This document shows positions 7,635-16,189 of a stretch of 64,000 bases of DNA, in pieces. Source of the DNA: Xanthocytophaga agilis (lineage in GTDB: Bacteria; Bacteroidota; Bacteroidia; Cytophagales; 172606-1); NCBI RefSeq assembly GCF_030068605.1, contig NZ_JASJOU010000019.1, positions 124,001 to 188,000 on the forward strand, written 5' to 3'. The position numbers and the translations under genes were made by a program. Each line of letters opens with the position of its first letter. The first letter of the stretch is position 1. Under the pieces are notes generated by a model. The model did not search any database. It saw only the letters and a list, made by a program, of their open reading frames with translations, and was not told where the DNA came from.

Positions 7635-8507
7635 TTACTTTCGCAGGGAAAGTGGAGTTGCACCAGTCTTCTTTTTGAAAAAGTTATTAAAATAGGTAGG
7701 ATATTGAAACCCCAGGCTATAAGCAATCTCGGAAATACTCCAATCAGTATGCAGAAGCAAAGCTTTCGCTTCATTAACGATCCGATTGGTAATATGTACT
7801 GTAGTAGGCTTACCCGTTATTTCACGCACAGCATAGTTGAGATGGTTCACATGTACAGATAAGTTGACAGCATAATCACTGGCATTGCGCAACTTTAACA
7901 CTTGTCCCGGAGAGTCTATCGGAAACTGCCGTTCCAGAAGTTCCAGAAAAAGACTGGCTATTCGGGATGCGGCATTCTGATGTATGAAGGCAGAAATTTC
8001 AGGCTGCATTTTCAGCGCTTCATGAATCAGCAGATTCACATGATTGCGTAAAAGATCGTATTTGTAAACATACTCCGTCTCAATCTCTTCCAGCATTCGT
8101 TGAAAAAGACTTTCCACATACAAAACCTGTTTATCATTCAGAAAAAACACAGGCGTTCCTCCTATTTTAAACATAGGTACGTCGTGCACATTATCCATCC
8201 GATCACCGGATTTCAGAAACTCCTCTGTAAAGATACAGAAGTAGCCTTCCCTGACTTCAGAGAGATGTTCAAATGCATAGGGAACAAGCGGATTGGAAAA
8301 GATCAGAGCAGGCTGAGTAATCTCAATGCTTCTGTTGGCATAATGTAATATACAGTGATTGGTAAGCAAGGTTACTTTATAAAAATCCCGACGACTATAG
8401 GGTATCGTTTTCCCCTTTGACCTCTCTATCGAATACACATTAAAATGCCTGACCGGAGACTGGTTTTGGGTACCATCTTGTAGTGTTTTAGTTTCTTTTG
8501 TAATCAT
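7635..8507 (-). CDS. AraC-family transcriptional regulator
   Basis: 290 residues. The N-terminal part (about 1-150) is a cupin-like sensor domain, with I-E-I-T-Q-P-A-L-I-F-S-N-P resembling cupin sensors in AraC proteins. The C-terminal 100 residues carry the two helix-turn-helix motifs, including W-S-I-S-E-I-A-Y-S-L-G-F-Q-Y-P-T-Y-F-N-N and F-K-K-K-T-G-A-T-P. It is upstream of and co-oriented with the aldo/keto reductase gene, its likeliest target (inference). No ligand can be deduced. Confidence 0.9.
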   Translation of the reverse strand: MITKETKTLQDGTQNQSPVRHFNVYSIERSKGKTIPYSRRDFYKVTLLTNHCILHYANRSIEITQPALIFSNPLVPYAFEHLSEVREGYFCIFTEEFLKSGDRMDNVHDVPMFKIGGTPVFFLNDKQVLYVESLFQRMLEEIETEYVYKYDLLRNHVNLLIHEALKMQPEISAFIHQNAASRIASLFLELLERQFPIDSPGQVLKLRNASDYAVNLSVHVNHLNYAVREITGKPTTVHITNRIVNEAKALLLHTDWSISEIAYSLGFQYPTYFNNFFKKKTGATPLSLRK

Positions 8508-8564
8508 GTCACAAAAATAAGAATATCAAAGAATTTTATCGTATAGTCTTATAAGCAGACCGAT

Positions 8565-9302
8565 TCACTTTATATCCTTTGTTCTACGTAATTCGAATAG
8601 CACCTGACACTTGGGTAGTTCCTCCCTGATTCGTTCTTTTTCTTCTACGGAAAACGAATTATTGACCAAAACCAGGAAGAGTAGCTTAGAAAGACTTTTC
8701 AATTGAGCAGACAAAGATTGCAGTTTGTTATCAGAAATGAGCAAAGTAGATAATCGGCTTAGATTCAGAATTTCATCTGGTAAAGACTCAAGATCATTAT
8801 GATCAAGAAATAAAGATTCAAGACCATGAAGCTTTCCTATTTCCAAAGGCAGCTTCACTAATTGATTATGGCTTACTTTTAATTCCATTAACTGAGAAAG
8901 TTCTCCAATTTCGGCAGGCAATGACGTTAGCTGGTTATACGAAAGTTCCAAATGCGTCAAGCCTTTGAACTGGCTGATATCAGTAGGAAGCACTCTAAGC
9001 TTATTATTAGCCAGATTCAATTTTTCTAAATGTCTGAAATATTTGATTTGAGAAGGCACCCCCGTTAAATCCCGTTTAGACAGATCTAGTTCCTTCTTAA
9101 AATAAACTCCGTACAGCTTCTTATTAAATGGGTAATGAGCACTTTTTGAGAAAAAGCCAAACGCTATTTCAACACCTTGTTTAAACTCTTCTATGTCAAT
9201 ATGTGATGCTTGGGCAATCTCTAAACCAAGTTGAATACTCTCCATCTGCCCGGAAAGTAATAGCCGCATTACATTTTCTTTTTCAATCTGATCTTCCGCC
9301 AT
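8565..9302 (-). CDS. Leucine-rich repeat protein (second of a tandem pair)
   Basis: 245 residues, no signal peptide, so probably cytoplasmic. Residues about 1-70 are a helical domain (E-K-E-N-V-M-R-L-L-L-S then I-E-E-F-K-Q-G) that also opens the upstream neighbour. Residues about 75-215 hold about six 23-residue bacterial LRRs with L-x-x-L-x-L-x-x-N-x-L-x-x-L-P spacing, followed by a capping segment (E-E-K-E-R-I-R-E-E-L-P-K). It starts 21 bases after its longer paralogue, so the two form an operon that arose by duplication. Such repeats usually bind proteins; the partner is unknown. Confidence 0.85.
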   Translation of the reverse strand: MAEDQIEKENVMRLLLSGQMESIQLGLEIAQASHIDIEEFKQGVEIAFGFFSKSAHYPFNKKLYGVYFKKELDLSKRDLTGVPSQIKYFRHLEKLNLANNKLRVLPTDISQFKGLTHLELSYNQLTSLPAEIGELSQLMELKVSHNQLVKLPLEIGKLHGLESLFLDHNDLESLPDEILNLSRLSTLLISDNKLQSLSAQLKSLSKLLFLVLVNNSFSVEEKERIREELPKCQVLFELRRTKDIK

Positions 9303-9323
9303 AGTGTTTTCTTGATAAGATGA

Positions 9324-10442
9324 TTAAAACCAGATTCGACAATTAGGTAGCCAGGCCCGAATCTTTTGTTGCTCGGCCTCTGAAATGGGATTACCAGTCA
9401 GATTAAGAGAATCTAGTTGGGTTAGATTTTTTATTTCTTCAGGTAGTCTCTCTAATTGGTTATTATTCAGATGAAGAGTCGTTAACCTAGTTAATGTCCC
9501 AATTTCAGCAGGAAGTGTTCGCAGTTGACAATTACCCAATTCAATATAATCTAAGACTGGCAACTTGCTAATGCTAATAGGAAATATAGATAGAGGATTT
9601 TCCTCTAAATATAACCCATTCATTTTTTTAAGTTTTTCTATTTCTACAGGAAGAGATTGCAAAAGGTTAGTAGTAAGATCCAACCTTTCCAAATCAACTA
9701 AGCACCCAATTTCATCTGGTAGGGATATCAGTCTATTATTAGACAATTCCAGTTCTTTGAGATTGATAAGTGCACTAATTTCCTGAGGCAGGCTTGTCAG
9801 CTGATTTTCATCTACTCTAAGCTCTTTCAATCTGATTAACTTTCCTATTTCGACTGGTAACGCCACTAACTGAATCGAACGTATATCCAACAATATTAGA
9901 TCTGTAAGATTGCCAATTTTGGCGGGAATAATCTTTAACGGGTTATTACCTAAATCAAGATTTGTGAGGGTAGTAAGGCTCCATATCTCATCTGGAATGA
10001 TAGTGAATTGATTAAAAGACAAACGAAGTTCCTTGAGATTTTTGAGATTCCTTATTTCAGTGGGTAATGTATTGAGTTGATTGGCTGATAAATCCAGCCA
10101 TGTCAATTGGGTTAGGTTTCCTATCTGGGTTGGTATAGCAGTGAAGTGATTACGGGTTAAATCCAGTGATTTCAGATTGACAAAATAGACAATTTGCCAG
10201 GGCAATATAGATTCATCACGTAATGTTAGACCTCTTGCATTACTGATTTCCCATAATTGTTTCTCAAAAGAAATACCCACCTTACTTGAAAGTAGACGAT
10301 AGGCAATACTAATATCCTGTTTAAACTCTTCCAGATCAAGTTTCAAAGTTTCCGCAATGGTTAATCCTAACGCAATAGTATCCTCCTGCTCGGAAAGCAA
10401 CCATCTCATTACCTTCTCTTTTTCGATTTCCTTTTCTGACAT
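9324..10442 (-). CDS. Leucine-rich repeat protein (first of a tandem pair)
   Basis: 372 residues without signal peptide. The N-terminal helical domain (about 1-75: E-K-E-K-V-M-R-W-L-L-S, then L-E-E-F-K-Q-D-I) is shared with the downstream gene. About twelve 23-residue LRRs follow, each with the L-x-x-L-x-x-L-x-L-x-x-N-x-L-x-x-L-P pattern. The C-terminal cap ends in N-P-I-S-E-A-E-Q-Q-K-I-R-A-W-L-P-N. One repeat lacks the usual Asn (L-L-D-I-R-S-I-Q-L). No catalytic, kinase or GTPase domain is fused. The repeat count differs twofold between the two copies, suggesting repeat expansion or loss after duplication. Function unknown. Confidence 0.87.
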   Translation of the reverse strand: MSEKEIEKEKVMRWLLSEQEDTIALGLTIAETLKLDLEEFKQDISIAYRLLSSKVGISFEKQLWEISNARGLTLRDESILPWQIVYFVNLKSLDLTRNHFTAIPTQIGNLTQLTWLDLSANQLNTLPTEIRNLKNLKELRLSFNQFTIIPDEIWSLTTLTNLDLGNNPLKIIPAKIGNLTDLILLDIRSIQLVALPVEIGKLIRLKELRVDENQLTSLPQEISALINLKELELSNNRLISLPDEIGCLVDLERLDLTTNLLQSLPVEIEKLKKMNGLYLEENPLSIFPISISKLPVLDYIELGNCQLRTLPAEIGTLTRLTTLHLNNNQLERLPEEIKNLTQLDSLNLTGNPISEAEQQKIRAWLPNCRIWF

Positions 10443-10757
10443 AAACTTATGATCTAAACTTATCTAAATGCAAGATTAGATTATTACCAGGGTGTATAAA
10501 ATTAGGTATCTGCCAAAAGTTAAATAATCTTAGAAACAACATTAACCTGTCTATTCACTATTTCTGTCGCTCTATGTGGCATTAGAAAGATCGTCTACAA
10601 AAACAATCTTTTACTATACACTTATTAACCAATAGGCTCAAAGCTATCACTAAAGAGGTAATACATAGTAGACAATTTATTTTCAGTTAAAAAAGTATCA
10701 TATAACAAAATAAAGGTCAAATTATTTATTTTCGCCTCTAAAATCTGTAACCATTTT
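10443..10757. other. Divergent intergenic region, LRR operon / NHL-T9SS gene
   Basis: 315 AT-rich bases containing both promoters. A near-match to the -7 box, TATTTTCG, lies at 10727-10734, about 24 bases before the plus-strand ATG. On the minus strand TAAGTTTA near the LRR start differs from TAnnTTTG by one base. No small gene or strong hairpin was seen. Confidence 0.4.
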
Positions 10758-13700
10758 ATGAAAAAATCATTATACATTCTACAACTTTTTATTTTGCTAA
10801 TCTGCTCAGTACCTTTATTGGGACAAAATTATACATTTAAAAAGAGTATCGGGCAAGTCATACTATTTGACCCTTATGATGTTGCCATCGATACACAAGG
10901 ATATCTTTATGTAATTAGCAGTCAGTTCATTGCAAAGTTGGATACCAATAATCAGTTACAATCTATTATTTATGGTGAGAAATATAGTTTCCTTAATTCT
11001 TTACTATTAGATAAGGCTGGTAACATTTGGGTGTCAGACAGAGGTCTTAATGAAATTCGCAAGTATGATCCTACAGGTAAGCTGGTTTTACGATTTGGTT
11101 CATGGGGAGGAGGTGATGGACAATTTATATACCCTCATGGTTTTGCATTTGATTCTCAAGGTAATATTTGGGTAGTAGACCAAGTAAATGACCGTATTCA
11201 GAAATTTGATTCTAATGGAAAGTTTCTGTTAAAGTTTGGATCACAAGGATCAGCCAATGGACAGTTTAATTCACCAGAAAAAATCACAGTAGATGCTCAG
11301 GATAATCTTTGGATCACAGATGCCAGTAATAACCGTATTCAAAAATTTGACTCCAATGGAAAGTTTCTATTAAAGTCTGGCTCCTATGGATCAGCCAATG
11401 GACAACTTATATATCCAGTTTCTATAAAAGTAGATGATGATAATAATATTTGGGTAACAGATACATTCAATGATCGTGTCCAAAAGTTTGATTCCAATGG
11501 GAAGTTTCTGGACAAATTTGGATCACAAGGATCAGAAGATGGACAACTTACATCTTTGCAGGGCATGGCTATAGATAAAAATCGACATATATGGATAACA
11601 ACTGCGACTCATCGTATTCAGAAATTCGACTTCTATGGTAATTATTTAGGAAAATATGCAACACAGGGATCATCTAATGGCCAGTATTATGGACCTTATG
11701 GAATAACAACAGATCTTCAGGGCAATACATATGTGGCAGATCCTGTAAATAGTCGCGTTCAGAAATTCGACTCTGAAGGGAACTTTATATCTAAGTTCGG
11801 AAGTAATGGTTCCAATGATGGACAATTTTCCACAGCAAGAGATATCATAACAGACCAATTTGGGAATGTATGGATTGTGGATCAGGATAATCACAGAATT
11901 CAGAAGTTTGATTCTAATGGCAGATTTTCAGCAAAATTTGGAACATATGGTTTGGAAGATGGACAATTTAAATATCCATCATACATAGATATAGATTCTC
12001 AAGGTAACCTCTGGATTTCAGACACAGATAATAACCGTATTCAGAAATTTGATTCTAATGGAAAGTTTCTGTTAAAGTTTGGATCACAAGGATCAGCCAA
12101 TGGACAACTTAGTGCACCCAAAGGTATCAAGGTAGATCGTCAGGGTAATGTATGGGTGATTGATGCCAATGCTCGTGTCCAGAAATTTGACCCTAGTGGA
12201 AAATTCTTGCTTCGGGTGGGCTCTTATGGCAATCAGCCTGGGCAATTTGGTTCTCCTACAGATATTGCGGTTGATACGAAAGGAAATATCTGGATATCAG
12301 ACGACAGCAATGACAATATTCAACAATTTACTCCTGACGGAAAGTATATAGCCAGCATTAATATGTATGACACGGGTCCTGGTTATATTACATTTGACAG
12401 ATATGATAATTTATATTGTACAAGTTATTATTTTGGTGCATTAGTCTTTGGTTCAGATCAGTTACAGACGTTTATCAAAGGCCGCGTCTATTCAGATGAA
12501 AACCAAAACTGTAGCTTTGATTCCTCCGATAAACCGCTTTCACAGATTGTAATGGTAGCGCAACCTGGTAATTATTACGGAATTACCGATTCCACAGGTA
12601 ACTATCAGATTCAGGTAGATACAGGAATATTTACAGTAAGTCAGGTTCTACACAGTAAATCTACTTATGGTCAGTTATTAGAGCCTATATGTCCTGCTAC
12701 TAATACATCAGAAAAACTGACACTTAAAAATGCAGGGGAGGTGGTTTCTAACATTAACTTTGCCAATAAAGTAATATTGACGCCCTTGTTGACAACCAAC
12801 ATTGCTTCGGATCGTCGTCGTAGGTGTATGAAAAACAATACTGCAGTCAGTTTTTCTAACAAAGGACATGTAGATGCCACCAATGTAAAAGTATATATAA
12901 AGCTACCTCAGTATGTTTTTATCGAGTCTGTAGATAAACCATACATTATCGACAAGGATTCCAATTACGTATTTACCATCGGTCTACTCAAGGCTGGAGA
13001 ATCTGGCACTATTCATATCATTGATACGGTTGCCTGTGAACGAAATATAGTCGGGTTAACCCAATGTACCAAAGTATGGATCACTCCTGCCAATAGTTAT
13101 ACTTTGCCTGATAACTCACTCTGGGACAAGTCGGATATTGTTCTTAAAGGTAAGTGTATCGAAAATGGACGAGTGCAAATGGTGATTAAAAATGCAGGTC
13201 TGGAAGCAATGGCTGATAGTAGCGAATTCAGGATATTGTTGAATGCTCAGTTAGCTTTTCGGAAGAACTATAAGTTAATAGCAGGCGATAGTTTGGTATT
13301 GAAAATTCCTGCTAATGGCAAAACCATCCGTCTGGAAGCAGATCAGCGGCCAGATCATCCCCACAAATCACAAACTAACCTGACTATTGAAGGGTGTATG
13401 GCTTCTAGTATGGATATGGTGAGCAAAGGATTTGTAGATGTACTGCCACAAGATGATGCAGAACCCGAAGTAGCTATTGAATGCTTACCAATTATTGATT
13501 CTTATGACCCGAATGATAAACTGGTAAGTCCTGCAGGAACATCCAATAACCATTATACACCAACAACATCCGAATTAAAATATGTAGTCCGCTTCCAGAA
13601 TACAGGTACTGATTATGCTTACAAAGTTGTGGTAGTTGACACACTGTCTGAAAATCTGGATATATCAACTCTCCAAATGGGAAGTGTTTCACATGCTTAC

Positions 13701-14504
13701 ACACTGAAAGTTAGTGGCAAAGGTCATCCTGTATTGACCTGGACGTTCAATGACATCAATCTGCCGGATAGTACCCGTGATCAGACAGGTAGTAATGGAT
13801 TTATTCAGTTCTCGATCAAGCCAAAAACTGGCTTGTCAGAAAAAGCCCGTATCGAAAACTTTGCAGATATCTTCTTTGATTACAATGATCCGGTACGTAC
13901 CAATACAACTGCTAATGTGCTCTATGATATACCTCCTGTGATAACTGAAGAGAACAAATTGAATGAAAAAGGCTTGCTCTTTTTGATCCCAACTATCAGC
14001 AGCTTTACCCCCGAACAAGCACAGGTGGGTGAACAACTAACCATTACAGGTACCAACTACCAGCCTGTTATCACAGATAATACTGTAAAGATCAATGGCA
14101 TAACAGCCACAGTTGTTTCCGCTAATGAAACACAACTGGTAGTAACTGTACCACAAGGCGTAACGGCAGGTAAGGTAAGTGTAACAACACCAGGCGGAAC
14201 TGCCACCAGTGAGACTGTGTTTGTAATGAAGCCTACCGCTAGTGAACAACCTCAGTGGAGTCGTCCAATTGTAATCTCTCCAAACCCAACAGAAGGAAGG
14301 TTTACAATTGACTTCTCTAAAACTGGTGTTCAGATTCAGGCCATTGAAATATATAATCACCTGGGGCAACAAATTAGTCCACAAACGGTATCGAAGGCTA
14401 CTGCCAGAAAAGAAGTAGACCTTTCAGATACAGGAACAGGGATTTACCTGATTGTCTTCAAAACAGACAAAGGCAATGCGACCCGAAAGCTGATTGTAAA
14501 ATAA
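10758..14504 (+). CDS. Large secreted NHL-propeller protein with IPT and T9SS sorting domains
   Basis: 1248 residues with a signal peptide (1-22, ending P-L-L-G-Q). Residues about 30-560 are roughly ten NHL-type repeats of about 47 residues, each with D-x-x-G-N-I-W-V-x-D, N-x-R-I-Q-K-F-D-S-N-G-K-F and G-x-x-G-x-x-x-G-Q-F. About 573-650 is a carboxypeptidase-like/SdrD-type beta domain (G-R-V-Y-S-D-E-N-Q-N-C). About 660-900 is a DUF11-like region. About 905-1065 is a DUF7619-like domain starting S-Y-D-P-N-D-K-L-V-S-P. About 1076-1160 is an IPT/TIG domain. About 1170-1248 is a type A T9SS C-terminal domain (I-S-P-N-P-T-E-G ... K-L-I-V-K). It is therefore predicted to be exported by T9SS and surface attached. 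Ligand unknown; NHL propellers usually bind protein, RNA or glycan. Confidence 0.9.
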   Translation: MKKSLYILQLFILLICSVPLLGQNYTFKKSIGQVILFDPYDVAIDTQGYLYVISSQFIAKLDTNNQLQSIIYGEKYSFLNSLLLDKAGNIWVSDRGLNEIRKYDPTGKLVLRFGSWGGGDGQFIYPHGFAFDSQGNIWVVDQVNDRIQKFDSNGKFLLKFGSQGSANGQFNSPEKITVDAQDNLWITDASNNRIQKFDSNGKFLLKSGSYGSANGQLIYPVSIKVDDDNNIWVTDTFNDRVQKFDSNGKFLDKFGSQGSEDGQLTSLQGMAIDKNRHIWITTATHRIQKFDFYGNYLGKYATQGSSNGQYYGPYGITTDLQGNTYVADPVNSRVQKFDSEGNFISKFGSNGSNDGQFSTARDIITDQFGNVWIVDQDNHRIQKFDSNGRFSAKFGTYGLEDGQFKYPSYIDIDSQGNLWISDTDNNRIQKFDSNGKFLLKFGSQGSANGQLSAPKGIKVDRQGNVWVIDANARVQKFDPSGKFLLRVGSYGNQPGQFGSPTDIAVDTKGNIWISDDSNDNIQQFTPDGKYIASINMYDTGPGYITFDRYDNLYCTSYYFGALVFGSDQLQTFIKGRVYSDENQNCSFDSSDKPLSQIVMVAQPGNYYGITDSTGNYQIQVDTGIFTVSQVLHSKSTYGQLLEPICPATNTSEKLTLKNAGEVVSNINFANKVILTPLLTTNIASDRRRRCMKNNTAVSFSNKGHVDATNVKVYIKLPQYVFIESVDKPYIIDKDSNYVFTIGLLKAGESGTIHIIDTVACERNIVGLTQCTKVWITPANSYTLPDNSLWDKSDIVLKGKCIENGRVQMVIKNAGLEAMADSSEFRILLNAQLAFRKNYKLIAGDSLVLKIPANGKTIRLEADQRPDHPHKSQTNLTIEGCMASSMDMVSKGFVDVLPQDDAEPEVAIECLPIIDSYDPNDKLVSPAGTSNNHYTPTTSELKYVVRFQNTGTDYAYKVVVVDTLSENLDISTLQMGSVSHAYTLKVSGKGHPVLTWTFNDINLPDSTRDQTGSNGFIQFSIKPKTGLSEKARIENFADIFFDYNDPVRTNTTANVLYDIPPVITEENKLNEKGLLFLIPTISSFTPEQAQVGEQLTITGTNYQPVITDNTVKINGITATVVSANETQLVVTVPQGVTAGKVSVTTPGGTATSETVFVMKPTASEQPQWSRPIVISPNPTEGRFTIDFSKTGVQIQAIEIYNHLGQQISPQTVSKATARKEVDLSDTGTGIYLIVFKTDKGNATRKLIVK
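11191..11263 (+). repeat. 73-bp exact direct repeat inside the NHL gene, copy 1
   Basis: The 73 bases at 11191-11263 are identical to 12034-12106, an exact match inside a set of more diverged NHL repeats. Several other copies (for example 11332-11404) are close but not identical. The exact match points to recent duplication or gene conversion. Confidence 0.85.
12034..12106 (+). repeat. 73-bp exact direct repeat inside the NHL gene, copy 2
   Basis: Second copy of the 73-base identical segment, 843 bases downstream of the first and in the same reading frame, so recombination between them would remove an in-frame block of six NHL repeats. Confidence 0.85.
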
Positions 14505-14517
14505 TCCAAAAAAGAAT

Positions 14518-14558
14518 AAAAAAGTGGTTCAGATAGTTTTTGTCTGAACCACTTTTTT
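14518..14558 (+). terminator. Intrinsic terminator after the NHL/T9SS gene
   Basis: AAAAAAGTGGTTCAGA (14518-14533) pairs with TCTGAACCACTTTTTT (14543-14558): a 16-bp stem counting the A/T tract, 9-base loop, U tract on the plus strand. Confidence 0.9.
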
Positions 14559-14579
14559 ATTTATAAAATCAACTTAAAG

Positions 14580-14855
14580 ATGCTTCTTTTTCGAATGCTG
14601 TTTATCCTGTTTATCTATCTGGTCATTTTTGGCTTGCTGGCAAAGGCCTTTTATAATCCTGTAGGTTCAGACTTTTTTGGCCTATTGGTGATAGGCACCT
14701 TTGTATGTATGTTTTTCTATGGATTATATTCTATGGTGATCTATACGTTGTTCAAAAAAATAAAAGAACGTTCTGTTTTGATTGAACTTTCTTTCTGTGT
14801 GGTAGAATTAATACCGTTCTTTTTGATTATATGTGTAACATTTCTAAAATCATGA
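14580..14855 (+). CDS. Small hydrophobic membrane protein, unknown function
   Basis: 91 residues with three predicted membrane segments (about 3-22, 32-57 and 68-90) separated by a basic loop (K-K-I-K-E-R). No family recognised. Its stop codon overlaps the start of the next gene in an ATGA arrangement, strong evidence that both are translated and coupled. It follows the terminator of the NHL gene, so it belongs to a new transcription unit. Confidence 0.6.
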   Translation: MLLFRMLFILFIYLVIFGLLAKAFYNPVGSDFFGLLVIGTFVCMFFYGLYSMVIYTLFKKIKERSVLIELSFCVVELIPFFLIICVTFLKS

Positions 14856-15244
14856 AGCATTTTCGTTCATACATACTAATATCAAGCTTTCTCTTGCAGA
14901 CAATTTCCGGTTGTACTAGTAAAGAGGGCCACTATATCAACTTGATCAGGTATCAATTGCATGTGGGACAAATGGTAGAAATCTATTATTTCACCAATTC
15001 ATGTTGTTATTATTGCATTGTTAATGAAAAGTCATTATCACATGTCCAGTTCATAAAAAGTAAAGCAGTGGGAGAAACAGAAGCATCAAGAATGTGTGAC
15101 GGATGTGATCACCCAGCTGCTTTTGTCTTTAAAGCGATCAAACCCGGTATAGATACAATCCGGTTAGATCGCCCTATGGCTCTTGAATCCTGTGATAGCA
15201 CCTATAGTAAGGATCAGGAATTGTATGTTGTTGAAGTCAAATGA
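14852..15244 (+). CDS. Small Cys-rich lipoprotein, unknown function
   Basis: 130 residues from the ATG at 14852, which overlaps the upstream stop (ATGA); an in-frame ATG seven codons earlier is less likely. A signal peptide ends in a lipobox (T-I-S-G-C), so it is a lipoprotein. The mature part carries many cysteines: S-C-C-Y-Y-C, M-C-D-G-C and E-S-C-D. The segment F-V-F-K-A-I-K-P-G-I-D-T-I-R-L-D-R-P faintly resembles chagasin-like (I42) inhibitors, but the conserved N-terminal N-x-T-T-G-Y motif is absent, so that is only a suggestion. Cysteines may form disulphides or bind a metal. Confidence 0.6.
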   Translation: MKHFRSYILISSFLLQTISGCTSKEGHYINLIRYQLHVGQMVEIYYFTNSCCYYCIVNEKSLSHVQFIKSKAVGETEASRMCDGCDHPAAFVFKAIKPGIDTIRLDRPMALESCDSTYSKDQELYVVEVK

Positions 15245-15519
15245 GAAACTTTTCCCATTGTTGTGTATTTCACTAACACTCCTCTAATCCTTTTTAATTC
15301 ATAATTCCAGAAAAATTTCTTCTGTTTTTCAGTAACACAAAAGTCTGATTAATCAACATCAGCCTCCTTTCCTACATACTGGGTGAACTTGTTTACCCAG
15401 CCGATACATTCTGCTTTTATTCAGAAGCCTATATTAGAGATGCCGATCACCTCAGGTAACAGATTGATGTATAACATCCTTTCTATCTGTGTGAATAACT
15501 ATTCCTTCTAGTATTGCTT

Positions 15520-16101
15520 ATGAAATCATGTCTTGTATTCCTTTTTGCCGTTATTGCCTGTTTTAGTTCATGTAACCAGACAACAAGCAGTCAGAAACCT
15601 GTCTCAAAAATTCCGTTTGAAGAAGTACTTACCTTTATCCAACAACTTTCAGAATACACCGGAATGTGGGTTAAAAACAGTTCTGCTATTCCACAAAAAG
15701 ACAAACTAAAGACGTTACTCAGCCAGTATCCAAAGATAAAGGACAACGTTCTGAGAGAATTGATTACATACGAAGGAAAAAACGAAAAAAAGACACTAGA
15801 ACAAATCCTGGAGGCTAATAAGTCGAATAAAGAGAAATTACTGGAAGAACTTTTGGTATGGAAACATAAACAGGAATCGCTAAAGTCTATAGATATCCTC
15901 ACAGATCTTGAACAAGTGGTTACAAATACTCAGACAATTACCCAAAGTCTTAAAGAAGCTAAGAACTATGAAGAGAATGGTGGTATAGGTGTTTTTGAGG
16001 CTCAGACCACCTACGAGGAAGACGTTCTGAAAGGGGTGGAGAAAATCCGGTTGGTGATAACAGCTATTCGTACAGAAGGTGCTCAACTTAAAGAGAAATA
16101 A
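15520..16101 (+). CDS. Lipoprotein of unknown function, helical
   Basis: 193 residues from the ATG at 15520. The signal peptide ends in a lipobox (C-F-S-S-C-N). The mature part is almost entirely predicted helix, rich in Lys, Glu and Leu, with stretches such as L-E-Q-I-L-E-A-N-K-S-N-K-E-K-L-L-E-E that may form a coiled coil. No known domain is recognised. It is preceded by 275 bases with no gene and followed by a convergent SGNH gene. Confidence 0.65.
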   Translation: MKSCLVFLFAVIACFSSCNQTTSSQKPVSKIPFEEVLTFIQQLSEYTGMWVKNSSAIPQKDKLKTLLSQYPKIKDNVLRELITYEGKNEKKTLEQILEANKSNKEKLLEELLVWKHKQESLKSIDILTDLEQVVTNTQTITQSLKEAKNYEENGGIGVFEAQTTYEEDVLKGVEKIRLVITAIRTEGAQLKEK

Positions 16102-16189
16102 ATTAAAAATTAAACTATATAAGGAAATTTCAGGTCTCTTCCCTTAAAAGTCTCAATATTATGTTTCTAAGAGAAGAGACAAGTAACTT

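Noticed and set aside
14037-14384. 115-codon minus-strand frame
   Set aside because: Antisense to the IPT and T9SS domains of the large NHL protein.
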